DNA of 46,474 bases, taken from positions 1 to 46,474 of the forward strand of contig SMOI01000253.1 in NCBI GenBank assembly GCA_008000375.1. The letters run 5' to 3'. The notes under the pieces were generated by a model that saw only the letters and a list, made by a program, of their open reading frames with translations, searched no databases and had not been told where the DNA came from. Positions 37,154 through 46,474 of the stretch are shown piece by piece. Within the stretch, counting starts at the first letter, position 1. Every line of letters starts with the position of its first letter. The translations under genes were made by a program, and so were the position numbers. This DNA comes from Poteriospumella lacustris (Eukaryota > Sar > Chrysophyceae > Chromulinales > Dinobryaceae).

Positions 37154-40060
37154 ATGGCAGCAACCGAAGGAAGTAGTACCATACGCAACCTGAAGACATG
37201 TTCAGGGGCGGCCATCACGGGATCGTCTCTGGTGTCCACCAACGAAGACGTACGCGGCCATTTGAAGTGCGACCAGCCGCTGCTCATCAACAACGTCGAA
37301 TACAAGACACACTCGACGAAGCCTCCCTCGAGCTGGACTGTCCGTTGCATCGAGCTGTCGTCTGATTATCAGGGCGACACCGATCTCAACGTGGAAATCA
37401 TGTTCGAAGTCGTCCGAGTCGTCAAAGCGAAGAAGAAGCCCGTCGACGAGTCCGCCACAAACGACAACAGTGCTGCTGTCTCCAGCAAACGACCCAATGA
37501 ACAACTCAAAGCCGCCGCAAGTAAAGCGCCCCAGCCTACCAAACCGCGAAAAGCCAGCGGCCCGAAAGCGCCGGCGGAGGCGGAGGCGGCCGGTGCCTCG
37601 TCGAAGGAAGCAGCGTCTAACGGTCCGTCGTCCAGTAACGCGGCGGGACCAAAGGCTGAGAGCACCGACGCGCCAGCGACGATAGACACGTCGAAACCGC
37701 CGCCCAGGCCGCCCCGGAAGCTCGATCCGATCAAGAAGCCCACCGTACCCGCGAAACCGCCAGCGACCGCTGCGCCAGAAGCTGCCCCGGTACCGTCACC
37801 AGCAACGGCTGCGCCAGCAGCTGTTGGCACTTCCACCGAGGCCGCACCAGCGGCAGAACCGGTAGAGGAGACCAACGCGGAGGCGAGTGCACAGGCGACG
37901 GAGCAGACGAAGCAGCTGGACGAGGCGCGGCGGCTGGCGCACGAACGTGTCATGCGCAAGATGAAGGCGGATCGCGATCGCATCGAAGCGCTCGAGAAAG
38001 AGAAACGCGAACGCGAAGAACGACGACAGGAAGCCTCGGCGCGGAAAGCCAAACTGCTGCAGGACAAAACGTTGGAGCGAGTGTCGCTGCTGAAGGAGCA
38101 GAAGGAGCGAGAGAAGCTGTCGCAGCAGGAGGCCGTCTTCGAAGAGGAAAGCCGCCGGTTGCTGAGCCAAGAGTACGCCCAGTCGCAGGAGTACGCCGAC
38201 CGCATGAAACGCCTGCGACGAGAATCGCAGCGTCGTTTGCGAGAGGCGGATCGGCGCGAGGAGATTCGTCAGGCGCAGGAGGACGACGCCCTGCGGCAGA
38301 AGCTGCGGCAGAAGAAGCAGCAGGTCGACGTGTCGACAACCTTCGTCCCGCTGACGCTGAAGCAGCGCCGTTTGCTCGAACAGCAAAGCGGCGTGCTCTC
38401 GCAGCAAGACGTGTCCGCCGAAGAGGCGGCGGGGTACTACGGCTCCGTCCCGCTGCAGCGCGCGCCGGCCCCGCGGCCGCTCGACTCGGTCAGCGAGTAC
38501 GACGACAACGACGGCTACGCGTACAACGCGCGGCACCATTCGGGGGCAGGGCACGAGCACTCGTCGTATCACTACTACACCGACGAGGGCTACGCGTACA
38601 ACGCCGCCAGTCGCCGCGCCGAGACCGACGACGACGGCGGCGACGACGACGTCGAGCGCGAGGAGGACGCGTACATCCGCGGCGACGCCGCCTACTTTCA
38701 GCAGCAAGAACAAGCGGGCCACCACCGCCACGACGACGGCGCAGACGAGTACCGTCGCCATCCAGCGCAGCAGCAGCTGCAACAGCATCGAGCGCGGACG
38801 GCGGGCGAGAGCAGCGACCTGCAGCGGTTCCCGGCGGACGCGCCCGAGGCGCGCGCCGCGACGTCGCAGCATACGAAGGCCTCGTCGTCGCAGGCCTCCG
38901 ACGCCTCTGAGCCGCTGCGGTACCAAGAGCCGGTGGTGGCGTTCACCGAATACGCCGCGGCGCCTTCTCACCGCCACGCGGCCGGCGCCGCCCCGCAGCA
39001 GCAGCAGCACCAGCCACAGCCGCCGCCGCAGACGCAGAAGACCACCAAACACGCCTCGTCGCGGGCGTCGTTGCATTCGACCGCCACCGGCGCATCGACC
39101 ACCAGCAACCGCTCAACGAAAGGTGCGCAGCCGCCGAGCGAGGAAACGCCGATGCAGGCGGCGCGGCGCCGACAGCAGTTGGAGGCGGCGGTGGAGACGT
39201 GGCTGCAGGGCGAGGACGACACGACGCTGGCGGCGAAGGCGGAGCTGCTCACTCCCGCGCCCTCTCCCGCTCGTTCCAAGCTACCGCCGCCAGCAGTGAC
39301 AGCAGCAGCGGGGGCGGCGGCCAACGCGAAGAAGAAGCCGCCGGCCCAGGCGGGCGACGGCGACGGCAACGGCGACAGCAGCGACTGGAGCAGCGACGAC
39401 GACGTCGGCGCGGCGAACGCCAGAGCGGTGACCTTCGCCGCGCGGCGACCGCCGAACGCCGCCACGTTTGACGAATCCGACGGGGACGACAGCGAGTACG
39501 GCGCCAGCAATGTTCGCAGCGCGCGTCATCCGCGTTCGACGTCAAAACCGGCGGCAGCGGCGGCGGCGCCTCCGAAGCGCTCGGTCCAGGCGGCTTCAAC
39601 GGCGGCCAGCGAGCAGTACCGAGCCAACTCGCGGCGTGCGGACACTCCTGAGGACGCGTCCGACGTCTCCGACCTGACGGACCAGGAGGACCAGCGTCGA
39701 CGCCGCGCCACCGATCGACAAGAGCAGCGCCTAATGCCCGACGTGGCGCGCCCCGCAGGTAACGACGACCGCCGCCCCACGCTGCCCCTCGATCGCCCTC
39801 CTAACGTGGGTGTCTGTGTAGGTGTTCGTGACGGCGCGCCGCAGCCCTCGATCGGTCGCAGAGGACCGCAGCAGTCCAGTCCGCCGAAGCCGTTTCTCGG
39901 TGGCCCACCGGCGCCCGCCATCGTCCCGCAGCCGTCCGCCTCGTCGCCGACGAATCTGTCGGGCCCGTCGAGTGGGCGGAAGCCCAAGCGAGCCAAGCCG
40001 TTTCAGCGGTTGCCTGTTATTCCCATCGCCCCGTACAACCCAGTTCCCGCCAATTACTGA
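37154..40060 (+). CDS. Large coiled-coil, low-complexity protein
   Basis: Open for 968 codons. Residues 1-95 look folded (VRGHLKCDQPLLINNVEY, SWTVRCIELSSDY, LNVEIMFEVVRVVK). Residues ~100-250 are Pro/Ala-rich with PPPRPPRK, a possible SH3 ligand. ~250-410 is a highly charged, continuous helix/coiled coil (ERVMRKMKADRDRIEALEKE onwards). The remainder is His/Gln/Ser-rich and probably disordered, with a repeated GYAYNA motif near 455 and 482. Near the 3' end 39759-39821 looks like a 63-nt intron (GTAACG...CTAAC...TGTAG) of a length divisible by three and without an in-frame stop, so the protein is 947 or 968 residues. No family recognised; a cytoskeletal or scaffold role is only suggested by composition. 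Confidence 0.75.
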   Translation: MAATEGSSTIRNLKTCSGAAITGSSLVSTNEDVRGHLKCDQPLLINNVEYKTHSTKPPSSWTVRCIELSSDYQGDTDLNVEIMFEVVRVVKAKKKPVDESATNDNSAAVSSKRPNEQLKAAASKAPQPTKPRKASGPKAPAEAEAAGASSKEAASNGPSSSNAAGPKAESTDAPATIDTSKPPPRPPRKLDPIKKPTVPAKPPATAAPEAAPVPSPATAAPAAVGTSTEAAPAAEPVEETNAEASAQATEQTKQLDEARRLAHERVMRKMKADRDRIEALEKEKREREERRQEASARKAKLLQDKTLERVSLLKEQKEREKLSQQEAVFEEESRRLLSQEYAQSQEYADRMKRLRRESQRRLREADRREEIRQAQEDDALRQKLRQKKQQVDVSTTFVPLTLKQRRLLEQQSGVLSQQDVSAEEAAGYYGSVPLQRAPAPRPLDSVSEYDDNDGYAYNARHHSGAGHEHSSYHYYTDEGYAYNAASRRAETDDDGGDDDVEREEDAYIRGDAAYFQQQEQAGHHRHDDGADEYRRHPAQQQLQQHRARTAGESSDLQRFPADAPEARAATSQHTKASSSQASDASEPLRYQEPVVAFTEYAAAPSHRHAAGAAPQQQQHQPQPPPQTQKTTKHASSRASLHSTATGASTTSNRSTKGAQPPSEETPMQAARRRQQLEAAVETWLQGEDDTTLAAKAELLTPAPSPARSKLPPPAVTAAAGAAANAKKKPPAQAGDGDGNGDSSDWSSDDDVGAANARAVTFAARRPPNAATFDESDGDDSEYGASNVRSARHPRSTSKPAAAAAAPPKRSVQAASTAASEQYRANSRRADTPEDASDVSDLTDQEDQRRRRATDRQEQRLMPDVARPAGNDDRRPTLPLDRPPNVGVCVGVRDGAPQPSIGRRGPQQSSPPKPFLGGPPAPAIVPQPSASSPTNLSGPSSGRKPKRAKPFQRLPVIPIAPYNPVPANY

Positions 40061-40751
40061 GCGGAGAACCCGCAGCGTGCCATTGATTTGATCGGTTACC
40101 AGTTCGTTTCATCCGTGTGTGTACATATGCCAACCGTCGTTTTGTTATAATTCGTGTGTGCTTGCTTGCTCGTGTGCCTCTGTTTCTGCCGCTCTCTTGC
40201 TGAGTGGCATTTGTTGGGTAAGGGCAGGGAGCCGTACAGAGAGAACGTGTCTCGCCTGTGAGAGTAGCGTCCTCTAAATAAGTCACAGCCCTTTCGTCAC
40301 AACAGACGTACCCGATCCCTATAGATACCGTTGAGTGTGGAGCCCTCCTAGTTGTATGTTCCGGAGTGTACCGCTGCATCGGCAACTGGCCGAAAGGGGC
40401 CCAAGCTGCTGCCCAGATCTATTGTACGATTTCCATCGATTATACTGCTGATAAAAAGGGATAACTGACATCACGAGATGTACCTGATTCCTAGTCGTTG
40501 GAGACGCACGGCGACGACGACGATGCGTCGCCACCGTCGAGGCGTCGAACAGGAACCGCTTCGCCGATTGGAGATGCGATGCGATGCGACGCTCTTCTTC
40601 GCGGGAAGAGTTGCCCTACGATTCTAGAGTGGAATCATCGTCTCTTGGAGTTGGCGCGGTCGTCGCTTCGTTGTCATAAGTTGGACAAGTCTGTCGTCGC
40701 CTTCTCGTTCTCATCGTCGACACTACCGTTCGAGGCGGCCAGACCAGTGAA
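40061..40751. other. Intergenic, no gene seen
   Basis: 690 bases between plus-strand genes. Short frames (for example at 40498-40755, DGD-rich start) lack a plausible continuation. Likely 3' UTR plus promoter. Confidence 0.5.
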
Positions 40752-41697
40752 ATGACTGAGTCCGAGGGCTTGGCGAAGCTCACTGAGTATCTGAAACAAA
40801 CTCGAAGACAGGCAGAAATCGCGATTGACAACCTCAACAGCCAGCTGGCTGACACGCGACAAGAAAATGAACTGATGCGCAACACCATCGTCGCGCTTCA
40901 AAAGGAGCGCGAGGAGAACGCTGCACTCATCCAACAGCTCAAAGCTGGAAATGGAAGCAAATCGAAGTTCAAAGAGCGGGACGAGTGGAAAGCCCTCGTC
41001 GAGAACATTCAGCAGGACCGGGACCGGCTGCAGACCGAGTACAACCACGTCGTGTCGATCCTGGAAGAGGCCAACGTGGACCTCGCCAGAACGAAGCAAG
41101 ACTTGGCCATTTTAAGTGAGGAGTATCGCAGAGTATGCGAAGAGAACCACCAACTGCAGCAGAGACCGCTTTCGCCGATTCCAACCTTCTCACCACCGTC
41201 GTCGAGCCATGGCACGGCACCGCTGATGAGTCCCGTTTTGGACAGACGTGGCCAAGCGCTCTTTGAGGAAGCCGCAATGAGCCCAATGTCAATGGCGATG
41301 CGATTAAAGCAGGAGTTGCGTAAGACCAACGAAGAGGTAAGGCTGTACAAATGCCACAGAACAACTGAAACGGTCCACGTGACTGACGCGGTGCTGTCTG
41401 TAGGCCAATGAGGAACTGGCTGTCGCCGAGCAAGAACTGTTCAGACGGGAAATGGAAATTCAGAGACTTGAGCATGAGCTGCGTGAGCAGCGGATACGGT
41501 GGCAATCGAATCGAGGTGGTTCCGTCGATGAGGATGATCAGCGCCCTTTCATCGGTCGCACCACAGTGATAGCAGAGACGTTGGACATTAAGAAGGAGGA
41601 AGGCATATTGGATGTGTTGTTTAGTATTTTTAGTTACGGTAGTGTTCATCCTGATCTTCAACACGGAGATCCGCGACGGCGATTGTTGACGGTCTAA
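40752..41697 (+). CDS. Small coiled-coil protein
   Basis: Exons 40752-41336 and 41404-41697 (67-nt intron GTAAGG...TGTAG), 292 residues. Residues ~5-140 are an almost unbroken coiled coil (LAKLTEYLKQTRRQAEIAID, RQENELMRNTIVALQKE, DRDRLQTEYNHVVSILEEAN). A Ser/Pro linker (RPLSPIPTFSPPSSSHG) follows, and coiled coil resumes across the splice (KQELRKTNEE|ANEELAVAEQELF), confirming the junction. The C-terminal ~50 residues are not helical and contain IGRTTVIAETLDIKKEEG. No catalytic motif. It could be a centrosomal, Golgi-tether or cytoskeletal adaptor; sequence alone does not decide. Confidence 0.75.
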
Positions 41698-42116
41698 GTG
41701 AATGTCGCGTTGATCCCTCTCCGCGTGTGCGCGCTCTCGTGTGTTTTACTCTTTGTGCAGTTCTGCTCAGTTCCCATACGTTAGGCCGAATCTTTTCCTC
41801 TTGTTGTGTCCCTCATCGATGTCCTTCCATACCCAATAGATCTAAACGGTCCATACCGTGAGTACTGTGCATACCACCGTCACCGTCGCCGTCGCCGTGT
41901 TGGAGGTGCCCAGCGGATCCCAGAGTCTGGGTGTGACAAGGGTGCGACACACACACAGCGGCGCAGCGCAGCGCCGGCGTCGCCTCCGCCGAGCGCATCG
42001 CAATCCGCCAGCAGCGGCGCCGTCTGAGCGACCGCCATCATAAGACAAGACGGCGGACGGTTAAATTGTGAACTCCCCTGCACCGGAATTTGAATTATAC
42101 GATTCAAAAGGCGGTC
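41698..42116. other. Intergenic, probable SNF2 promoter
   Basis: About 420 bases with a short CACCGTCGCCGTCGCCGT run near 41875. No gene recognised. Confidence 0.5.
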
Positions 42117-45100
42117 ATGGACCCACAGCAGCAAATGCAGAATCCTCCTTTGAGCTCGGCTCAAATGGAGAGTCTGCAGAAGCTGGTGAAGCAGTTCAAA
42201 GAGTTGGTCAGCCGGTATCAGAAGTCCTGCATTCCGCCACTTGCTGAAGCGCTCATAGCCAGTGCACATCCTGCGGGTGCCCAACACAATGCACACGGCG
42301 GCGCTGCACATGCTCCATCATCTACGAATGCACAAGGACAAAACGGCCTGGAAGTGAAGCCGGTGGTGGGAGCCGGATACCAGGCACCGGATCATCATCA
42401 TGCAGCCAATACAGCCACCTCGTTATCGAACTCGATCCCAGCCGCCAAAGGCATGACGGTGAAAACAGTCCCCGTCTCGAGTAAACAGTCGGAGAACAAG
42501 GACAATCAGTCGGCGCCGTCGACGATGGTGGCAGTGACACCTCGTCCGCCTCCCGCCCCGCCGAGTCACATGTTTCCTCCTCAGCAAGTGACGAACAATC
42601 TGAGTTGGCAGTGTTTCCATTCTATCCTGTTCTACGGCGTGGGGAAGGCCCCCAACGATGGCAGCGTGGGGTTCGCTCTGTCGGTAAGCGAGTTCGTCGT
42701 GACTGGCGACGGTAGGCGATGACTGTGCTGACCGCCTTGTTTGAATGTTGCCGGCTGTGTACAGGACGTGGGGTGCTTTTCGAAAGGCGCGACGCTTCCG
42801 TTGGTGATGAACAAGCTGTCGGCGAGCTGCATCCGCGAAGAGCTGATTCGGTTCGGTCTGGACCACTCGCTGGAGTATTTGAGTGCGGACGAGAAGGACC
42901 AGAACCACCTGTTCGCTCTGCAGCGCCATTTGCGCGGCAATACCGTCGGTCAGTTTCTGATTCACCAGAAGCGCGAAGGTGTGCAGATCGTTCCGGGGCT
43001 GCCAGTCGGCACGGGTAACGTGCTGAGCGAGTTGGCGCACTATGCGAACTTCGCTCGCGCACGGAAGGCGACGCAGCGACAGAACCGCACGATCGCCATC
43101 GAGGAGAGGAAGCGGAAAGAACAAGAGGACAAGAAGAAGAAAAAGCAAGGCGAGTTCCTGCGGTTCGTGTTGGACCATCGGGAGAAGTTCCTCTCCTTCC
43201 ACAAGGAGAACAAAGCAGGTGCGTGGTCGCCGGCCGACGGTCGCCGTCGATGGCGCGGTCCCTGTCTGACGCGTGTCTGACGCGTGCGTGTACTGTTGCT
43301 GTTGCTGTTGTGGTGGTGTGTTGTAGAATGTTCGAAAGTGGCGCGCATGGTGAAGCAGCAGGTGGAAACCCTCGCCGCGAAGAAGGAGCGCGACGAGGCG
43401 AAGATGGAAATGAAGCGTCTGCAGGCGCTGAAGGAGAACAACATGGAGGAGTACATGAACCTGGTGAAGGAGACGAAGAACGGCCGTCTGCAGTTCTTGC
43501 TGAACGAGACGGACAACTACCTCACGACGATCAACCGCATGATCCAAGAGCAGCGCGACGCCGCGGGGTCCGAGGCGGGCACGGCGGCCGCAGCGGAGGC
43601 GGCGGGCCCCGAGGACGGCAAAATGACGAAGACGGCGAAGGATTACTACCGCTCGACACATCGCACGGTGGAAGAGGTGTCTCAGCCGCGCATGCTGAAG
43701 GGCGGCGACTTGAAAGAGTACCAGCTGGCGGGTCTGCAGTGGCTGGTGAGTCTGTACAACAACAATCTGAACGGCATCTTGGCGGACGAAATGGGTCTGG
43801 GCAAAACGATCCAGACGATATCGCTGCTATCGTACCTGATGGAGTTCAAGAACAACAACGGTCCGTTCCTGGTGGTGGTGCCGCTGTCGACGCTGTCGAA
43901 CTGGGTGAACGAGTTCAACAAGTGGGCGCCGGCGATCATCAAGGTGGTGTACAAGGGCCCGCCGGAGCAGCGCCGGAAGATCTTCAAGGACGACATCGAG
44001 TCGAAGATGTTCAACGTGCTGCTGACGACGTACGAGTACACGATGAAGGACAAGAACCTGCTGCGGCGGTTGACGTGGCAGTACATCATCGTGGACGAGG
44101 GCCACCGCATGAAGAATGCGCAGTCGAAGTTCGCGCAGACGCTGGGCACCATCTACACGTCGAAGCACCGCATCCTGTTGACGGGCACGCCGCTGCAGAA
44201 CAACCTGCCGGAGCTGTGGGCGCTGCTGAACTTCCTGCTGCCGTCGATCTTCAGCAGCGTGGACACCTTCGACCAGTGGTTCAACAAGCCGTTCTCGTCG
44301 TTCCGCACGCAGGCGAACGGCGCGGCGGAGGAAGGCGGCGTGGAGGAGAACAACCTGACGCAGGAGGAGCGCATGCTCATCGTGCATCGTCTGCACGAGC
44401 TGCTGCGGCCGTTCGTGTTGCGGCGCGTGAAGGACCAGGTGCTGGACCAGATGCCGCAGCGTGTGGAGCGCGTGGTGAAGTGCCCGCTGTCGGCGATGCA
44501 GCTGCGCATGTACCACTCGATCATATCGAAGGGGCTGAACGGCGACGGCGGCCTGAACAACGCCATCATGCAGCTGAAGAAGGTGTGCAACCACCCGTAC
44601 CTGTTCCTGCACGACTACTACATCGACGACTACATCATTCGGGCGGCGGGGAAGTTCGAGCTGCTGAACCGCATGTTGCCGAAGCTGAAGGCGGCGGGTC
44701 ACCGTGTGCTGCTGTTTTCGCAGATGGTGGAAGTGATGAACGTGTTGGAGCAGCTGTTCACGATGAAGGGCTTCCAGTTCTTGCGTCTGGACGGCAACAC
44801 GTCGTCGGAGGAGCGCGAGCGGCGCATGTTCGCGTTCAACGACCCGGCGTCTCCGTACTTCATCTTCCTGCTGTCGACGCGCGCGGGCGGCTTGGGTCTG
44901 AACTTGGCGACGGCGGACACCGTGATCATCTTCGACAGCGACTGGAACCCGAGCGCCGACGCACAGGCGCAGGGCCGTGCACACCGCATTGGTCAGAAGA
45001 ACGAGGTGCGCGTGTTCCGCATCCTGACGCATTCGCCGATCGAAGAGCGCATCTTCTCGCGCGCGACGAGCAAGAAGAACTTGACGGAGATCGTGGTGGA

Positions 45101-46474
45101 GGCGGGCAAGTTCAACTCGCGCGTGTCGACGTCGCTGGAGGACAACAAGGAGATGATGGAGTCGCTGCTGAACGAGTACAGCAGCAGCAACCAGGAGTTC
45201 TTGCAGCGCGACTTCTCCGACTACGGGGCGTACCTGGAGGAGTGCGACATTCCGGACAACGAGGAGCTGAACGAGATGATGGCGACGTACGAGGGCGAGT
45301 TCGAGCTGTACCAGCAGATGGACGCCGACAACGCGGCGACGGCGGATCCGAAGCGGAACCTGCTGCAGGTGCAGGAGCTGCCGCCGTGGATGAGCGGCGA
45401 CAGCTGGCACCAGAAGTACGGCGTGCTGATGAACGACGTCATGGACCAGTCGGCCGGCGCCGCGAAGAAGAAGAAGCGACCGCTCGACGCCAGTGTGGCC
45501 TTCGAGGACGGGTACGACGAGTTCGCGGAGGACGGCAGCCTGCAAGAGAACGTCGGTCCGTCCGGCAAGCTGATGCGCAAGCGGAAGGAGGTCATCTACA
45601 GCGACGGTCTGACGGACCTGCAGTTCGCGCGCTTGATCGAGCGACAAGAAGACGAGAAGGAGCGAGAGGCGCAACTGGGTCAGGCGCAGAAGCAAGGCGC
45701 CGTCGTCGTCGTCGCTGGTGGTGGTGGTGGTGGAGGAGGAGGCGCTGGCGGCCGCGGAGCGAAGCGCACGCTGGCGGACTTGGATCCGGTGTCGCAGGGC
45801 ATTGCGAAGGTGGTCGCGGACCTGCAGAAGGTCAAGAACGACTTGAACCGGCCGCTGTACGAGCTGTTCGTCGACAAGCCGTCGAAGACGATCTTCGCGG
45901 ACTACTACCGCATCGTGTCGCAGCCGATCGCGCTCAAGGACGTCGCGCAGAAGCTCAAGAAGGGCGAATACGACTTCTTCGAGCAGATCGAGCTGGACAT
46001 GGCGATGATGGCGGACAACGCGCGCATCTACAACACGGAGCAGTCGGACGTGTACAAGCTGTGCGAGGGACTGCGCGCGGAGTTCTACAAGCGCACGAAG
46101 CCGTTGCTGGACGCGAGCTCCGTCGTGCCGCTCAGTGACTCGCTGGGCTTGAGCCGCGGAGGGATGCCACCGCTGCTGCCGCTGGAGGGCTTCGACTTCT
46201 ATCGAAGCACGAAGATGTACAGCGGCAGCCTTCGCGGAGCCCAAGACGACCCCGAGATGCCGAAGGCGAAGAGGGGTCGGACGAGCGGCGTGGCGGCGAA
46301 GGCGCCGAAGAGCGAGGGCGGGGGCTTGTCCTTGAAGCTCTCGCTGGGTGGCGTGAGCGGGTCGGCAGCGAAGGGCCCGCGCAAAGGCGCGAAGAAGAGC
46401 CACGTGGTGGACGACGAAGACGACTTCATGGACCACGACGAAGACGACCTGTATCTGTCGTTGGGTGGCAAACT
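42117..46474 (+). CDS. SWI/SNF ATPase, BRM/BRG1 (SMARCA2/4)-type, 3' end outside window
   Basis: Exons 42117-42683, 42765-43218 and 43327 to beyond 46474 (introns 81 and 108 nt); about 1390 residues seen. A QLQ-like helix (LSSAQMESLQKLVKQFKELV) lies at ~13-40. An HSA/post-HSA region spans ~290-410 (basic helix, then GEFLRFVLDHREKFLSFHKE and MKRLQALKENNMEEYMNLV). The SNF2 ATPase follows: LADEMGLGKT (~497), DEGH (~596), LLTGTPLQNNLPELW, then the helicase C lobe with LFSQMVEVM, TRAGGLGLNL and QGRAHRIGQ. A SnAC-like segment (NEELNEMMATYEGEFELY) precedes a glycine run and a bromodomain at ~1160-1265 with the acetyl-lysine Asn in NARIYN. It is the catalytic subunit of a BAF/RSC-type remodeller, using ATP to slide or evict nucleosomes in the nucleus. 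The start is the first ATG in frame. Confidence 0.95.

Noticed and set aside
43223-46138. A 971-codon plus-strand open frame over the SNF2 gene
   Set aside because: Composition is Arg/Gly/Gln-rich without motifs. The frame one base away encodes a complete SNF2 ATPase, SnAC and bromodomain and stays open to the window edge.
43827-46436. An 869-codon minus-strand frame opposite the SNF2 gene
   Set aside because: Antisense shadow of GC-biased codons; His/Leu/Arg-rich, no domain.
1-46474. tRNA, rRNA or other structured RNA genes
   Set aside because: I saw no cloverleaf with internal A/B boxes and no rRNA-like sequence on either strand; a covariance-model scan would be needed to exclude small RNAs.

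Overview
The window is nuclear DNA of a unicellular eukaryote. Almost every gene I could model needs short GT-AG introns (about 58-108 nt). The gene set includes a heterotrimeric G-protein gamma subunit, a proteasome assembly chaperone, an SLC17-type transporter, a ribosomal-L1-domain nucleolar protein and a SWI/SNF ATPase. The DNA is GC-rich, with many CCG/GAC-rich runs. I cannot place the species. Tandem DUF285 (BspA-like) repeat proteins, a plant/protist-type organellar DNA polymerase and TKL-like kinases fit many free-living protists.

Layout. 1-563 holds the 5' end of a mitochondrial family-A DNA polymerase on the minus strand. 0.9-4.6 kb is a degraded, repeat-rich zone: two direct copies of a ~0.95 kb segment carry pseudogene fragments and a TGGACCT minisatellite. 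Between them lie an intact retropepsin-like ORF and a broken LRR gene. 4.8-8.3 kb: proteasome assembly chaperone 2 (+) and an unknown nuclear-looking protein (-). 9.0-12.7 kb: two tandem DUF285 repeat genes (-). 13.1-17.2 kb: two consecutive palindromes, each an inverted, tail-to-tail duplication of a whole gene, first G gamma and then a cyclophilin. 18.1-21.4 kb: a large proline/glutamine-rich protein with many PPxY motifs. 22.0-24.7 and 31.7-34.4 kb: two inverted paralogues of a tandem pseudokinase-kinase protein. They flank an SLC17 transporter, a CLC channel/exchanger-like protein and a ribosomal-L1-domain protein. 34.8-46.5 kb (all +): a B-box/IQ/SAM protein, a large coiled-coil protein, a small coiled-coil protein, and a BRM/BRG1-type SNF2 ATPase with bromodomain that runs off the right edge.

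These are independent eukaryotic genes, not an operon-like system. The unusual theme is structural: inverted duplication recurs at least three times independently, and copies look homogenised (identical introns and central coding tracts, diverged ends), which suggests gene conversion. The most novel protein is the pseudokinase-kinase pair. I did no database searching; family names rest on motifs read directly from the translation.
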